64,000 bases of DNA from Peteryoungia ipomoeae (GCF_004912165.1 NZ_STGV01000001.1:1240001-1304000), one strand, 5' to 3'; shown: positions 17,834 through 26,796, numbered from the stretch's first letter. Notes: generated by a model from the letters alone, not told the origin. Numbers and translations: made by a program.

Positions 17834-17899
17834 AATTATGCCGCCCGCGGGGAAACGGGCGTTGGGTTCGTTTGCCCTGGTGAACGAGAGTGGGGACCT

Positions 17900-18832
17900 A
17901 TGCACGTTGAACTGTCGGCCGGAGAGGATTTCGACACCTTTGTCGAAGTGCCGAACTATTCGGTCCATTACCAGTACAGCCAAGGCAATATTCTGCACGA
18001 GGTGCGGGAAACGAGCCTGCGCGACCTGTTTGCCCAATATGGTGACTTGCTCTGGATGAACGGCAGCCACAAATACAACGTGACAAATTTTATCGGAGAG
18101 CTTCACGACCTCCTGGATGTTCCGAGATTTTCGACCTTCTCCCAGGCGATGCTCGACCAACTCATTGGCAAATTGCGCAAACGCGGTAATAGCAACGCCA
18201 CCATCAACAGAAAGATGGCGGCCCTCAGCAAGCTACTGCGAAAGGCGTATAAGATGGGCGACGTTCACAGTCTGCCTGAGTTCAAACGGCAAAAGGAAAA
18301 GGCCGGGCGAATTCGTTTCCTCGATCGCGATGAAGAGGACCTGCTGTTCTCCGAACTTCGCGCGCATTCCGAACTTTACTACCGCTTCTGCCTCTTTCTG
18401 GTCGATACGGGCGCGCGCCTGAGCGAGGGCCTTGATCTGCGCTGGGGTGACATCCATGGAAACCGGGTCACGTTCTGGGTCACCAAATCGGGCCGCTCCC
18501 GTTCTGTCCCCCTCACCCAGCGGGCCATAGACGCGATTGCTGCATCGGATCGGCGTCATGCCGGACCCTTTGCCGAAATCGACCAGCAGCGTTTCCGCAT
18601 CGCATGGCACAATGCCAAGGATGCGGTTGGCTTTGCCGATGACAAGGATGTCGTGCCGCACGTGCTTCGCCACACCTGCGCATCGCGTCTTGTCCAGGGC
18701 GGCATCGATATCCGGCGCGTGCAGATGTGGCTTGGCCACCAGACGCTGACGATGACCATGCGCTATGCGCACCTGGCGTCGCATGACCTCGACATGTGCG
18801 TCCCCGTCCTGGAGCGGGCTGCCGCATGCTGA
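17900..18832 (+). CDS. Tyrosine site-specific recombinase (XerC/D-like integrase)
   Basis: About 310 residues. A core-binding SAM-like N-terminal domain (FSTFSQAMLDQLIGKLRKRG, then INRKMAALSKLLRKA) is followed by a complete catalytic set: Arg in TGARLSEGLDLRWGD (R173), Lys in TKSGRSRSVPL (K196), HxxR in PHVLRHTCASR (H254, R257), His in WLGHQ (H280) and the nucleophile in MRYAHL (Y289). It is therefore likely active. The ATG 17900 has GGGG 6 nt upstream and lies below a clear promoter. It stands alone, without excisionase or phage genes, directly after the porin pair. Its target could be the porin inverted repeat, the tRNA, or something outside the window. Confidence 0.88.
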   Translation: MHVELSAGEDFDTFVEVPNYSVHYQYSQGNILHEVRETSLRDLFAQYGDLLWMNGSHKYNVTNFIGELHDLLDVPRFSTFSQAMLDQLIGKLRKRGNSNATINRKMAALSKLLRKAYKMGDVHSLPEFKRQKEKAGRIRFLDRDEEDLLFSELRAHSELYYRFCLFLVDTGARLSEGLDLRWGDIHGNRVTFWVTKSGRSRSVPLTQRAIDAIAASDRRHAGPFAEIDQQRFRIAWHNAKDAVGFADDKDVVPHVLRHTCASRLVQGGIDIRRVQMWLGHQTLTMTMRYAHLASHDLDMCVPVLERAAAC

Positions 18833-18926
18833 CGGTTCATTTTTTTAACAGTGATATGACAGCGCTACCATCACTTTGAAATCATTATGCTTTCGCTGTC
18901 ATAAATAACGATTATATGGAAAAAGT

Positions 18927-18957
18927 AAAGGGCCCGGCGCAAGCCGGACCCTTTGTC
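18927..18957. terminator. Bidirectional terminator between recombinase and flavoprotein
   Basis: AAAGGGCCCGGC pairs with GCCGGACCCTTT (one C/A mismatch), loop GCAA, spanning 18927-18953, with TTTGT following on the plus strand and an A-rich 5' side giving T residues on the minus strand. Confidence 0.75.
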
Positions 18958-18979
18958 ATTTCCACGAGGCAGCGCTTAC

Positions 18980-20197
18980 TCAGGCCAGGAGCTGCTTCAC
19001 ATCTGCGTTCTGATCTCTAAGCAGGGCACGATCGACCGCGGCGCCAGTTTCCAAAAGCTTCTTGCCCGTCACATAGGCCTTGGCATCGTTGATCGCATCG
19101 ACCGCCACAAAAATGCCCTCTCGGAAATACCAGACCGATGAGCTTCCAGCACGGCTGCCAGCGCGGACAATGGTCTCGTCATAGCCCAGGTTGAAGCCCG
19201 CGATCTGAAGCTTGACGTCATATTGGTCTGACCAGAACCACGGTTTTGGTCGGTAGGGCTCGGTTCCGCCAACCAGCAGCGCGGCAATCGCTTCCGCCTG
19301 GTCCACGGCGTTCTGGACCGATTCCAACCGCACACGCTCACCCTTCCAAACCTGAACGGCACAATCGCCAGCGGCAAAAATGAGCGGGTCGCCCGTGCGC
19401 GCAAAGTCGTCGACGACGATGCCGTTCATCGTTTCAAGGCCTGCCTTGGCTGCCAGTAGATCATTTGCCTGCACGCCGATTCCGACAACAACCAGATCGG
19501 CGTCGACGGTGCTACCATCGGAGAGTTCGGCAGCGACCACCTGACCGTCATTGCCGATCAGCCGGACCAGCCCGGTCTTTTCCCTGATATCGACGCCTTC
19601 GGCCTGGTGGATGGCTCGGATACTGTCTGCGGTTTCCTTGGCCGCCACGCGGGCGAGTATCCGGTCGGCCATTTCGATCAGGACAACATCCAGGCCAAGT
19701 TTGCGCGCAACTGCCGCGGCTTCCAGGCCGATATAGCCGCCACCAACAATCAGAAGCCGCCGCCCCGCCTTCATCTCGGCGGAGAGAGCATCGGCATCGG
19801 CCTTGTCCCTGACAGTGTAAACACTCGCAAGATCGCCGCCGATCGCCGAAGGGAGCCGGCGCGGCGTTGCACCCGTTGCAAACACCAGATGACCGTAGTC
19901 AATCGTCGTTCCATCGAATAGCCGCACGGCCTGTGCCTGCCGATCAATCTCTTCGACCGGTGTCGACAGGCGCAAGTCCACATTGTTTTCCGAATACCAT
20001 TCTGCGGGTCTGAACAGCAGCCGCTCGAATGTCATCTCACCCAGAAGGTATTTCTTCGAGAGTGGTGGACGCTGATAAGGGGCTACGGGTTCGGAGCCGA
20101 GCATTGTGATGGGACGCGTATCGCCGAGGGAGCGCAGTTTTGCGGCAAGCGCAAACCCTGCCTGTCCTGCACCAATGATTACCAGATTGTCTGCCAC
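18980..20197 (-). CDS. FAD/NAD-dependent ferredoxin reductase-like oxidoreductase
   Basis: A 405-residue pyridine-nucleotide-disulphide family flavoprotein. FAD-binding GAGQAG at 9-14, the APYQRPPLSKKYL segment typical of rhodocoxin/putidaredoxin/BphA4-type ferredoxin reductases, a second Rossmann motif LIVGGGYIGLEAA near 150, and FAAGDCA near 270. There is no CxxC redox pair. It probably transfers electrons from NAD(P)H to a ferredoxin for a mono- or dioxygenase, but no partner is adjacent. The start is GTG at 20197 (MADNLVIIGAG). Confidence 0.88.
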   Translation of the reverse strand: MADNLVIIGAGQAGFALAAKLRSLGDTRPITMLGSEPVAPYQRPPLSKKYLLGEMTFERLLFRPAEWYSENNVDLRLSTPVEEIDRQAQAVRLFDGTTIDYGHLVFATGATPRRLPSAIGGDLASVYTVRDKADADALSAEMKAGRRLLIVGGGYIGLEAAAVARKLGLDVVLIEMADRILARVAAKETADSIRAIHQAEGVDIREKTGLVRLIGNDGQVVAAELSDGSTVDADLVVVGIGVQANDLLAAKAGLETMNGIVVDDFARTGDPLIFAAGDCAVQVWKGERVRLESVQNAVDQAEAIAALLVGGTEPYRPKPWFWSDQYDVKLQIAGFNLGYDETIVRAGSRAGSSSVWYFREGIFVAVDAINDAKAYVTGKKLLETGAAVDRALLRDQNADVKQLLA

Positions 20198-20420
20198 GCC
20201 GGCCCTACTCCTGCATCATACAAGCTTGCCTGGCCGGTGTGTTGGACCGACCTTGTATCGCATCACGGGTACCCGGCTCACCATGTGTGGTCAACGCCCA
20301 AACGAGCTGGGCATCTCCCAGATCGAAAATCTGTTCATTCGAATTTTATCAATCAATTGCAGTATGAATATAGAAAGTTGCACTATCGTGATTGTCGGCA
20401 ACTTGCCAGAGGACCGTGAC

Positions 20421-20774
20421 ATGCCGCTACAGCGCATTCCCGACGCAAAAGAAGCCCTCCCGCGGGACCAGATCTTTGAGAAATACAAGATCGACCGTCC
20501 GGGCAAGATCATCTTTGTCGGTCACCACCTCAGCATGAAACAGACCCTGCGCTGCGTGATCCGCACCATTTCCCTTTACGGTGCCGAGCTCGATGTCTCC
20601 CCGCATGTCGCGGTTCCCAACAACTTCTTCCTGGAGATCCTGGGCATCCACGACCATATCGGCTGCACGACCATCCGCCGCGAAGCGGAGAACTTGACCG
20701 TCGGCTTCAACATGCTGATCGATGCCGAATTCCTTCATCATGTCGTCCGACTGAACTTCGAGCTGAGCCACTGA
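20421..20774 (+). CDS. PilZ-domain-like protein 1
   Basis: A 117-residue protein starting MPLQRIPDAKEALP at ATG 20421, which has AGAGGA about 8 nt upstream. The segment CVIRTISLYGAELDVSP matches the PilZ (D/N)xSxxG motif region in layout, but the usual N-terminal RxxxR motif that grips c-di-GMP is not clear (EKYKIDRPGK). It may therefore bind c-di-GMP weakly or not at all. A second PilZ-like gene follows 114 bp downstream on the same strand. Confidence 0.7.
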   Translation: MPLQRIPDAKEALPRDQIFEKYKIDRPGKIIFVGHHLSMKQTLRCVIRTISLYGAELDVSPHVAVPNNFFLEILGIHDHIGCTTIRREAENLTVGFNMLIDAEFLHHVVRLNFELSH

Positions 20775-20888
20775 GCCTGCGATGTAGGTGTCATTTTAAG
20801 GCGCGCCTAAAATACGAAGAGTTTCGTTCAAGCTCTTGCAGTCAATCGCCCTCTAAGGTTTTCCGGATTAAGGGAGAAACGCGCCACG

Positions 20889-21290
20889 ATGCAGAGGGAA
20901 ACGTCTACCCACCTGTCGACGATCACGTCCGAAATGTACGAACGCAAATGGGAGCGCTTCTACGTCAAGCGTCCGGCAAGACTTATCAGCGTGAAGCCAT
21001 GCTTGAGTGGCACCACGACCCGAAGCTGTCAGGTTGTCGACATATCGCGCGGCGGCGCTGCACTGGAAGTCACCAGCACAACCGGCTTGAGTTCCCATTA
21101 CTATATCCAGATCGTCGGCTTGGGTGAGCGCATCGGCGCCGCGGAGGTGTATCGCAACGCAAGCCGTATCGGCGTGAAATTCATCGCACCAATCTCGGAA
21201 GCACTGCTGCACCAAATTGTTCGGGCCGATTTCCTGCTTGGCGAGAAAGCACAGGTAACTTCACCTCTTTCGGCGGCTCGCTTGCGCTGA
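20889..21290 (+). CDS. PilZ-domain protein 2
   Basis: A 133-residue protein with a better PilZ pattern: ERFYVKRPARL followed by CQVVDISRGGAALEV (DxSxxG) and VKFIAPI. The RxxxR spacing is off by one (RFYVKR), so ligand binding is uncertain. A GGGAGAAA ribosome-binding site is present about 12 nt upstream. The tandem pair may come from duplication, although sequence similarity between them is low. A possible cytosolic c-di-GMP effector; a GGDEF-EAL protein is encoded 30 kb away in this window. Confidence 0.78.
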   Translation: MQRETSTHLSTITSEMYERKWERFYVKRPARLISVKPCLSGTTTRSCQVVDISRGGAALEVTSTTGLSSHYYIQIVGLGERIGAAEVYRNASRIGVKFIAPISEALLHQIVRADFLLGEKAQVTSPLSAARLR

Positions 21291-21401
21291 CGCCTGTCTT
21301 GCCAGATCGTCGCCGTAGTACCGAAAGATCGCATCACGCCCTTGTCTTTGAACGGTCGTTTTCTATGGTGCGGTGTTCACACGATCAGGATGCCTCCCAG
21401 C

Positions 21402-22514
21402 ATGACCGCCTTTTCCCGTTTCACACCGCTTGCCCAGAGTCTGCCTGCCACGGTACCCTTTGTCGGCCCCGAAGCCATTGAGCGGCAACGAGGTTTAAAA
21501 GTCCAAGCTCGCATCGGTGCCAATGAGAGCGGATTTGGCCCTGCCCCTTCCGTCCTTGCCAGGATCACGGAAGCCGCGCCGGAAATCTGGAAATACAATG
21601 ATCCGGAAAATCATGCGCTGAAGACGGCTCTAGCCAGCCACCTGGGCATCCGATCAGACAATCTCGTGATCGGCGAAGGCATTGACGACCTGCTGGGCCT
21701 CATCGTGCGCCTCGTGATCGAGCCAGGCATGCCGGTCGTCACATCGCTCGGCGCCTATCCGACCTTCAACTTTCATGTCTCGGGCTTTGGCGGGCGGCTC
21801 GTGACAGTCCCCTATCGCGATGACCGCGAGGATCTGGATGCACTTCTTGCTGCCACGCGGCGTGAAGATGCGCCGCTTGTCTATTTCGCCAATCCCGACA
21901 ATCCTATGGGCAGCTGGTGGGATGCAGAGGCGATCATCACGTTTGCGCGCGCTCTGCCGGAAACGACGCTGCTCATTCTTGACGAGGCCTATAGCGAGAC
22001 CGCGCCTGCGGGATCAATTCCACCGATCGGCGCCCTCATTGACCGGCCCAATGTCATACGCACACGCACGTTCTCAAAGGCCTATGGACTTGCGGGGGCG
22101 CGGGTCGGCTATGGCATTGGAACGGCCGGCACGGTTCAGGCCTTCGACAAGATCCGCAATCACTTCGGGATGCCGCGATTGTCGACGGAAGCCGCACTTG
22201 CCGCCTTGCAGGACCAGGCCTACCTAGAAGACGTGGTGTTGCGGATAAAGACCGCGCGCGAGCGGATCGCGGCGATTGCCGCTCAAAATGGGCTGCTTGC
22301 TCTTCCCTCAGCCACCAACTTCGTTGCAGTCGATACGGGTCGCGACGGTGTCTTCGCCCGTGCAATCGTGGACGGGTTGATGGAACATGGCGTCTTTATC
22401 CGGATGCCCGGGGTTTCACCTCTCAACCGCTGCATCCGGGTATCGACCGGCGTTGCAGCGGACCTCGACCTTTTCGAGCAGGCTCTACCGGACGTGTTGC
22501 GACGATTTCGCTAA
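21402..22514 (+). CDS. Pyridoxal-phosphate aminotransferase, HisC-like (class I/II)
   Basis: About 370 residues from MTAFSRFTPLAQSLP (an ATG four codons upstream at 21390 is also possible). The N-terminal ANESGFGPAPSV, NPDNPMGSWW, ILDEAYSE and the PLP-lysine motif TFSKAYGLAGARVGYG place it in the histidinol-phosphate aminotransferase-like group. It is not part of a his operon, so the substrate is probably another amino acid or phosphonate. It is followed by a strong terminator and is likely monocistronic. Confidence 0.88.
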   Translation: MTAFSRFTPLAQSLPATVPFVGPEAIERQRGLKVQARIGANESGFGPAPSVLARITEAAPEIWKYNDPENHALKTALASHLGIRSDNLVIGEGIDDLLGLIVRLVIEPGMPVVTSLGAYPTFNFHVSGFGGRLVTVPYRDDREDLDALLAATRREDAPLVYFANPDNPMGSWWDAEAIITFARALPETTLLILDEAYSETAPAGSIPPIGALIDRPNVIRTRTFSKAYGLAGARVGYGIGTAGTVQAFDKIRNHFGMPRLSTEAALAALQDQAYLEDVVLRIKTARERIAAIAAQNGLLALPSATNFVAVDTGRDGVFARAIVDGLMEHGVFIRMPGVSPLNRCIRVSTGVAADLDLFEQALPDVLRRFR

Positions 22515-22523
22515 CAAGAGAAA

Positions 22524-22560
22524 AAACCGCGCCGGCCTTGTTCCTGCCGGTCGCGGTTCT
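22524..22560 (+). terminator. Terminator of the aminotransferase gene
   Basis: ACCGCGCCGGC pairs with GCCGGTCGCGGT (one mismatch), spanning 22526-22557, preceded by AAAAAA and followed by TCTTAAAG. Confidence 0.7.
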
Positions 22561-22653
22561 TAAAGTGTTGGCCTGGCCCCGTCCAAAGGTCCCCGCCACG
22601 TTCCCCAATCGGGTTATCGCTTTTGTCTGTCAGGCGATTTTGCAGCCCGTGTC

Positions 22654-22920
22654 TCAGTGCATTGTCATCCATTCGCGGGCAGCGCGCAGCGCCTCGGCGA
22701 GTTCGGATTTCGACATTGTGTGGGCAAGATCGGCACGCAACTCGGCGGCGCGGTCGCAGCCCTTGATCGCCGCGATGTTCAGCCACTTGTGCGCCGCGAC
22801 CAGATCGATCGGGCAGCCCCGACCGGTTGCGTACATCAAGCCCATGTCTCTGTAGATGTCGGCTCGGGTTTCGCCACCCATGGTGGCGGTTTCGGAATTG
22901 TGCATTTCAAAGCGTGCCAT
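22654..22920 (-). CDS. Small Sel1-repeat protein
   Basis: An 88-residue protein with one recognisable Sel1/TPR-like repeat: YRDMGLMYATGRGCPIDLVAAHKWLNIAA. The N-terminus MARFEMHNSETATMGGET lacks a signal peptide, so it is likely cytosolic. Single-repeat Sel1 proteins of this type are common in Rhizobiaceae; the partner is unknown. It faces the aminotransferase terminator. Confidence 0.75.
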   Translation of the reverse strand: MARFEMHNSETATMGGETRADIYRDMGLMYATGRGCPIDLVAAHKWLNIAAIKGCDRAAELRADLAHTMSKSELAEALRAAREWMTMH

Positions 22921-23434
22921 CGGTTTTGTCCCTGTTCTGCCTATTGTTCAAATGTCCCTGTTTTCCCTTTCGGGCTCCTCCGAAACGGTGCCGGCTCTTT
23001 GTCCGTGCATTCTCGTTTCGACTGAGTTTCGGCGGGTTTTCCCCTGCTCGTTTGATGAGACCAATATGCAGCAAGGCTTTTGAAAGTCGCTTAAAATGCA
23101 TCCTTAATTTGCTGAAAACAAAGTACAAATTCTTTGTAAACTTCGGTTTTCGTTAAGTATCGGATCGCCTGTATTTCCGGCAATTCGGCGAAAAATTGTC
23201 GAAAACACCGCGACCCGAAAGAAACGGTTCATTCACCACAGAATCCGAAGCGATTTTCTGGAATGCTCGATCAATACTTGGCGGCGGACGAAATCCGCCT
23301 CCCAAAAAACCACGGAAAGCGGCGGATTGCGTTTTACCTTTACGTGTGCGTAAGATGTTTTAGCCGCCCATGCGCCGCAAGCCGATCCGGCCAGCAAGGC
23401 GGCAGTCATCATCATCTCGGGAGGAGATTAAGAC
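22921..23434. other. 514-bp AT-rich intergenic region
   Basis: The stretch 23080-23300 is clearly richer in A and T than its surroundings. Short open frames on both strands lack ribosome-binding sites and family motifs. It must contain the promoters of the leftward Sel1 gene and the rightward DUF2147 gene; I cannot place them. Confidence 0.5.
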
Positions 23435-23770
23435 ATGCGTTTCATCATCATCGCGGCTGCGCTTGCGCTTTCTGCCATGACCGCACAGGCTGCCGAGCCC
23501 ATCGAAGGCAACTGGAAGACGGCATCGGGGGCCACTGCACAAATCGCACCTTGCGGCGGCGGCTTTTGCGTTACCTTGAAAAGCGGCAAGCACAGCGGCA
23601 AGCAAATCGGCAAGATGGCCGGCTCGGGCGACAGCTACAAAGGCACCATTACCGATCCGGAGGCGGACAAGACCTATTCCGGTTCAGGCTCCGTGTCAGG
23701 CAATTCGCTGAAGATGAAGGGGTGCGTCATGGCAGTGCTTTGCAAGACGCAGACCTGGACCCGCCTCTAA
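23435..23770 (+). CDS. Secreted DUF2147-type protein
   Basis: A 111-residue protein with a clear signal peptide (MRFIIIAAALALSAMTAQAA, cut after AQA) and a small mature domain: EGNWKTASGATAQI, then GGGFCVTLKSGKHSGKQIG and MKGCVMAVLCKTQTW. The W..G, C.V.L.. and terminal CK.QTW features fit the DUF2147 family of periplasmic proteins, function unknown. GGGAGGAG lies 8 nt upstream of the ATG. Confidence 0.82.
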   Translation: MRFIIIAAALALSAMTAQAAEPIEGNWKTASGATAQIAPCGGGFCVTLKSGKHSGKQIGKMAGSGDSYKGTITDPEADKTYSGSGSVSGNSLKMKGCVMAVLCKTQTWTRL

Positions 23771-23943
23771 GCAAATACCCTTCAGGATCTCTTCGCGGCG
23801 TCGGGTATCCGGCGCCGTTTTGTTTTGCTGTCTTTGTCGCGCCCGAGCTTTAACGCTTGTGAACACCAGATGAACTGTCATCTCAGCCTCTATTCAGCCC
23901 CCTGCCGTTAAACCTTTCACCAGGGTAACAGGGAGTTCGGGAC

Positions 23944-24114
23944 ATGACAGATCTAGCAAGGCGCATGACACTGATTACGCTGACCATGGCGGTCTTCGCC
24001 CTGGCTTTCAGCCAGCTTGTGATCAACACCGCACCGACCAAGCGGAACTTGCCTGGCAGTCTTGTCGCCAGTTGCGAACCAACCGGTCTCAACACATGCC
24101 GCTTGACCTTCTGA
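23944..24114 (+). CDS. Possible small membrane protein (56 aa)
   Basis: A short frame starting MTDLARRMTLITLTMAVFAL with one hydrophobic segment (about 9-26), a positively charged N-terminus and a small C-terminal region with two Cys. AGGGAG is 10-11 nt upstream of the ATG. I recognise no family. It fills part of the 437-bp gap between the DUF2147 gene and amn; coding status rests on the ribosome-binding site and membrane-like composition only. Confidence 0.45.
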   Translation: MTDLARRMTLITLTMAVFALAFSQLVINTAPTKRNLPGSLVASCEPTGLNTCRLTF

Positions 24115-24207
24115 TCGGGTCAGATGCAACCTCTGTGAAAGCATCGAAAACTGTGCGGGCGCCACAGTCGTCGTTTGCTTGTCAAGCTTGGCCTCTTATA
24201 ATGACGT

Positions 24208-25710
24208 ATGAGCACACGAATCTTTACTCAATCGCCCGTCAGTTTCATCAGCCCCGAGCCCTACACGCCGCAGGTATTTTCCGACGCTGCGGCTGCCGTC
24301 GATGCGTTGACGGCGCTTTATGAGCGCAATACCGGCTTTCTGATGGAGGCGTTTTCGGCGCTTGCCAACGGCCAGCCGGTGGCCGGACGCTACCGTGCCT
24401 TCTACCCGCAGGTGAGCATCGAGACGACCAGCTTTGGCCATATCGACAGTCGCATCTCCTATGGCCATGTGACGGCCCCGGGCATCTACACGACAACGAT
24501 CACTCGGCCGCACCTGTTTCGCCACTACCTCAAGGAGCAGTTGGCGCTCCTGATGCGAAACCACCAGGTGCCCATCACCGTTTCACAGTCCAGCACGCCG
24601 ATCCCGCTGCATTTTGCCTTTGGCGAAGGCGCGCATGTCGAGGCTTCCGCCGGCGGACTTGCCGACATGACCTTGCGCGACATCTTCGATACGCCCGATC
24701 TGACGGTCACTGACGACGAAATCGCCAATGGCGAATATGAGCCGCCGCCGGGCGAGCCTCAGCCGCTTGCGCCATTCACGGCGCAGCGCATCGACTATTC
24801 GCTGGCCCGCCTTTCCCACTACACGGCCACGGGTGCAGCGCATTTCCAGAATTTCGTACTGTTCACCAACTATCAGTTCTATGTCGATGAGTTCTGCGCC
24901 TATGCCCGGAAACTGATGGCCGATGGCGGCGAGGGGTATTCCGCTTTCGTGGAACCCGGCAACATCATCACGCCGGCTGGCCATGCGGACCCGACGGAAG
25001 GCGTGGCGCTTGGGCGACTGCCGCAGATGCCGGCCTATCACCTGAAGAAAAAGGGCCATGCCGGCATTACCCTGATCAATATCGGCGTCGGCCCTTCGAA
25101 TGCCAAGACGATCACCGACCATGTCGCGGTTCTGCGCCCGCATGCCTGGCTGATGCTCGGCCACTGCGCGGGCCTGCGCAACAGCCAGCGGCTTGGCGAC
25201 TACGTGCTGGCGCATGCCTATATGCGCGAGGATCACGTCCTCGACGACGACCTGCCGGTCTGGGTGCCGATCCCGGCGCTCTCGGAGGTTCAGCTTGCGC
25301 TCGAAGACGCGGTCGAAGAGATCACCGGCTATGAAGGCTTCGAGCTGAAGCGCATCATGCGCACGGGCACGGTCGCCACGATCGACAACCGCAACTGGGA
25401 ACTGCGCGACCAGCGCGGCCCGGTGAAGCGCCTCTCGCAAGCGCGTGCGATCGCACTCGATATGGAATCGGCCACGATCGCCGCCAATGGCTTCCGCTTT
25501 CGCGTGCCCTACGGCACCCTGCTCTGTGTCTCCGACAAGCCGCTGCATGGCGAACTGAAGCTGCCGGGCATGGCAACGGCTTTTTACAAGACACAGGTCA
25601 GCCAGCATTTGCAGATCGGCATCAGGGCGCTGGAAAAGCTCGGTGCCATGCCGACGGAAAAGCTGCATTCCCGCAAGCTCAGAAGTTTCTTCGAGACGGC
25701 ATTCCAGTGA
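24208..25710 (+). CDS. amn: AMP nucleosidase
   Basis: A 500-residue enzyme hydrolysing AMP to adenine and ribose 5-phosphate in purine salvage and adenylate balance. The N-terminal AMN domain (RYRAFYPQVSIET, SYGHVTAPGIY) is followed by a nucleoside-phosphorylase-like catalytic domain (LINIGVGPSNAKTITDH, LMLGHCAGLR, LDMESATIAANGFRF, LCVSDKPLHGELK). Length fits the E. coli enzyme (about 484). The start ATG 24208 gives MSTRIFTQSPVSF. Confidence 0.94.
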   Translation: MSTRIFTQSPVSFISPEPYTPQVFSDAAAAVDALTALYERNTGFLMEAFSALANGQPVAGRYRAFYPQVSIETTSFGHIDSRISYGHVTAPGIYTTTITRPHLFRHYLKEQLALLMRNHQVPITVSQSSTPIPLHFAFGEGAHVEASAGGLADMTLRDIFDTPDLTVTDDEIANGEYEPPPGEPQPLAPFTAQRIDYSLARLSHYTATGAAHFQNFVLFTNYQFYVDEFCAYARKLMADGGEGYSAFVEPGNIITPAGHADPTEGVALGRLPQMPAYHLKKKGHAGITLINIGVGPSNAKTITDHVAVLRPHAWLMLGHCAGLRNSQRLGDYVLAHAYMREDHVLDDDLPVWVPIPALSEVQLALEDAVEEITGYEGFELKRIMRTGTVATIDNRNWELRDQRGPVKRLSQARAIALDMESATIAANGFRFRVPYGTLLCVSDKPLHGELKLPGMATAFYKTQVSQHLQIGIRALEKLGAMPTEKLHSRKLRSFFETAFQ

Positions 25711-25714
25711 CCAA

Positions 25715-25743
25715 GCAGGCGGGCGGCCCTTGCGCCGCCCTGC
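25715..25743. terminator. Hairpin between convergent amn and flippase-like genes
   Basis: GGGCGGC (25721-25727) pairs with GCCGCCC (25734-25740), extended by GCA/TGC. There is no U-run, so termination is uncertain. Confidence 0.4.
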
Positions 25744-25748
25744 TCCTC

Positions 25749-26711
25749 TCAGGACTTGTGTCTTGATGGTGACAGCAGAACGGCAACTGCCGTCCCGACG
25801 AAGGCTGACATCAGAACAAGAAGGTGTGCGTTGACCGCCGCCTTTCCGATCTGGGCCAAGGCTGCAGACGAGGCCCCAGAGCCAAAGGCGAGCGCTCCGG
25901 CGATGATACCCGCCGGATAGGTGCCGACCCCGCCCGGAGCATGAACCGGCAGCACCGATGACAATTCTCCCCCCAACGCACCACCGAAGCTTGCGGCGAA
26001 AGGCACGATATCCATCAGCCTGAGCACCCAGGCGAGCACCACCACCTTCACGCCCCAATTGACCAAGGTGGCACCCCAGGCACGCAGGAAGGCCCGATAC
26101 CCGTCAGGCAATCCGCTTTCGATGTCCGCGATTACGGATTGCAGACGTCTGGGCAAACGGTCAGCCAAGGTCAGGATGGGCATTTTCAGCGCGAACAGCG
26201 GGAGCGGCGCAAGCAGGAACGCCAGCCAGAGCATGACGGCGAGTGCCGCCCCTTCAGCGGCAAGGACTAGCCCGATACCGGCTGCGGCCATCAAGGCATG
26301 CAGATCGAGAAGCCGCATGACCAGAAGTGCGGCCGTGGCCCGGCCGAGCGGCATTGCGAATTCCGAACGCATAAGCAGCGGAAAGCTTGCTTCGCCGGCA
26401 CGAAAGGGCAGCATGACGTTGAGGAGATTGTGCACCAGCGTCAATCGAAGCAGGCGGCGAAACTGACCTCGGGTTTCCTGCGGAAAGTAATCGGCAACCC
26501 GCCATGTGCGCACAAAGTATGTCGACACCAGCAGGAAAAGAGCACTGAAAATCGGTAAAAATCCAATATCCGCAAACACTTCCAACAGTTCGCCGATACC
26601 AAATGAGAGCTGCAGAAATCCGGCATAGGCGCCGAGCGTCGCTGTTGTGACAAGCCACATCCTATTGCGTCGCACCCACCTTTGTTTGCTGGCGTCCTTG
26701 CTGTACTTCAT
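25749..26711 (-). CDS. Flippase-like / lysylphosphatidylglycerol synthase-type membrane protein
   Basis: A 320-residue polytopic protein with roughly eight hydrophobic segments. LLRLTLVHNLLNVMLPFRAGE and VHAPGGVGTYPAG, with the SVLPVH motif, match the UPF0104/LPG-synthase membrane domain family, often called flippase-like; it has no aminoacyl-transferase domain. It is divergent from a GT2-GT39 pair, and the three genes are commonly associated with lipid-linked sugar transfer. Substrate unknown. The intergenic spacer is under 100 bp, so promoters overlap. Confidence 0.82.
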   Translation of the reverse strand: MKYSKDASKQRWVRRNRMWLVTTATLGAYAGFLQLSFGIGELLEVFADIGFLPIFSALFLLVSTYFVRTWRVADYFPQETRGQFRRLLRLTLVHNLLNVMLPFRAGEASFPLLMRSEFAMPLGRATAALLVMRLLDLHALMAAAGIGLVLAAEGAALAVMLWLAFLLAPLPLFALKMPILTLADRLPRRLQSVIADIESGLPDGYRAFLRAWGATLVNWGVKVVVLAWVLRLMDIVPFAASFGGALGGELSSVLPVHAPGGVGTYPAGIIAGALAFGSGASSAALAQIGKAAVNAHLLVLMSAFVGTAVAVLLSPSRHKS

Positions 26712-26796
26712 ATATCCCTACGGTCAAAAAATTAGAGCGCCCGCCCTTAGCATGGGCGAGCAGCGCCATGCCACCGGCGCGACATGGAGTTTATGC

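Noticed and set aside
16262-18832. Genomic island integrated at tRNA-Ser by the recombinase
   Set aside because: I found no repeat of the tRNA 3' end after the recombinase gene, and the intervening gene is a porin, not mobile cargo. The bounds of an island, if any, would lie outside what can be seen.
23233-23415. Minus-strand 60-codon frame starting MMMTAALLAGSACGAW
   Set aside because: It looks like a signal peptide at first, but it opposes the promoter region of the DUF2147 gene, has no ribosome-binding site and no mature domain.
24583-26058. A 491-codon minus-strand frame across amn
   Set aside because: It covers amn and part of the flippase-like gene antisense; sequence is low-complexity and has no motifs.
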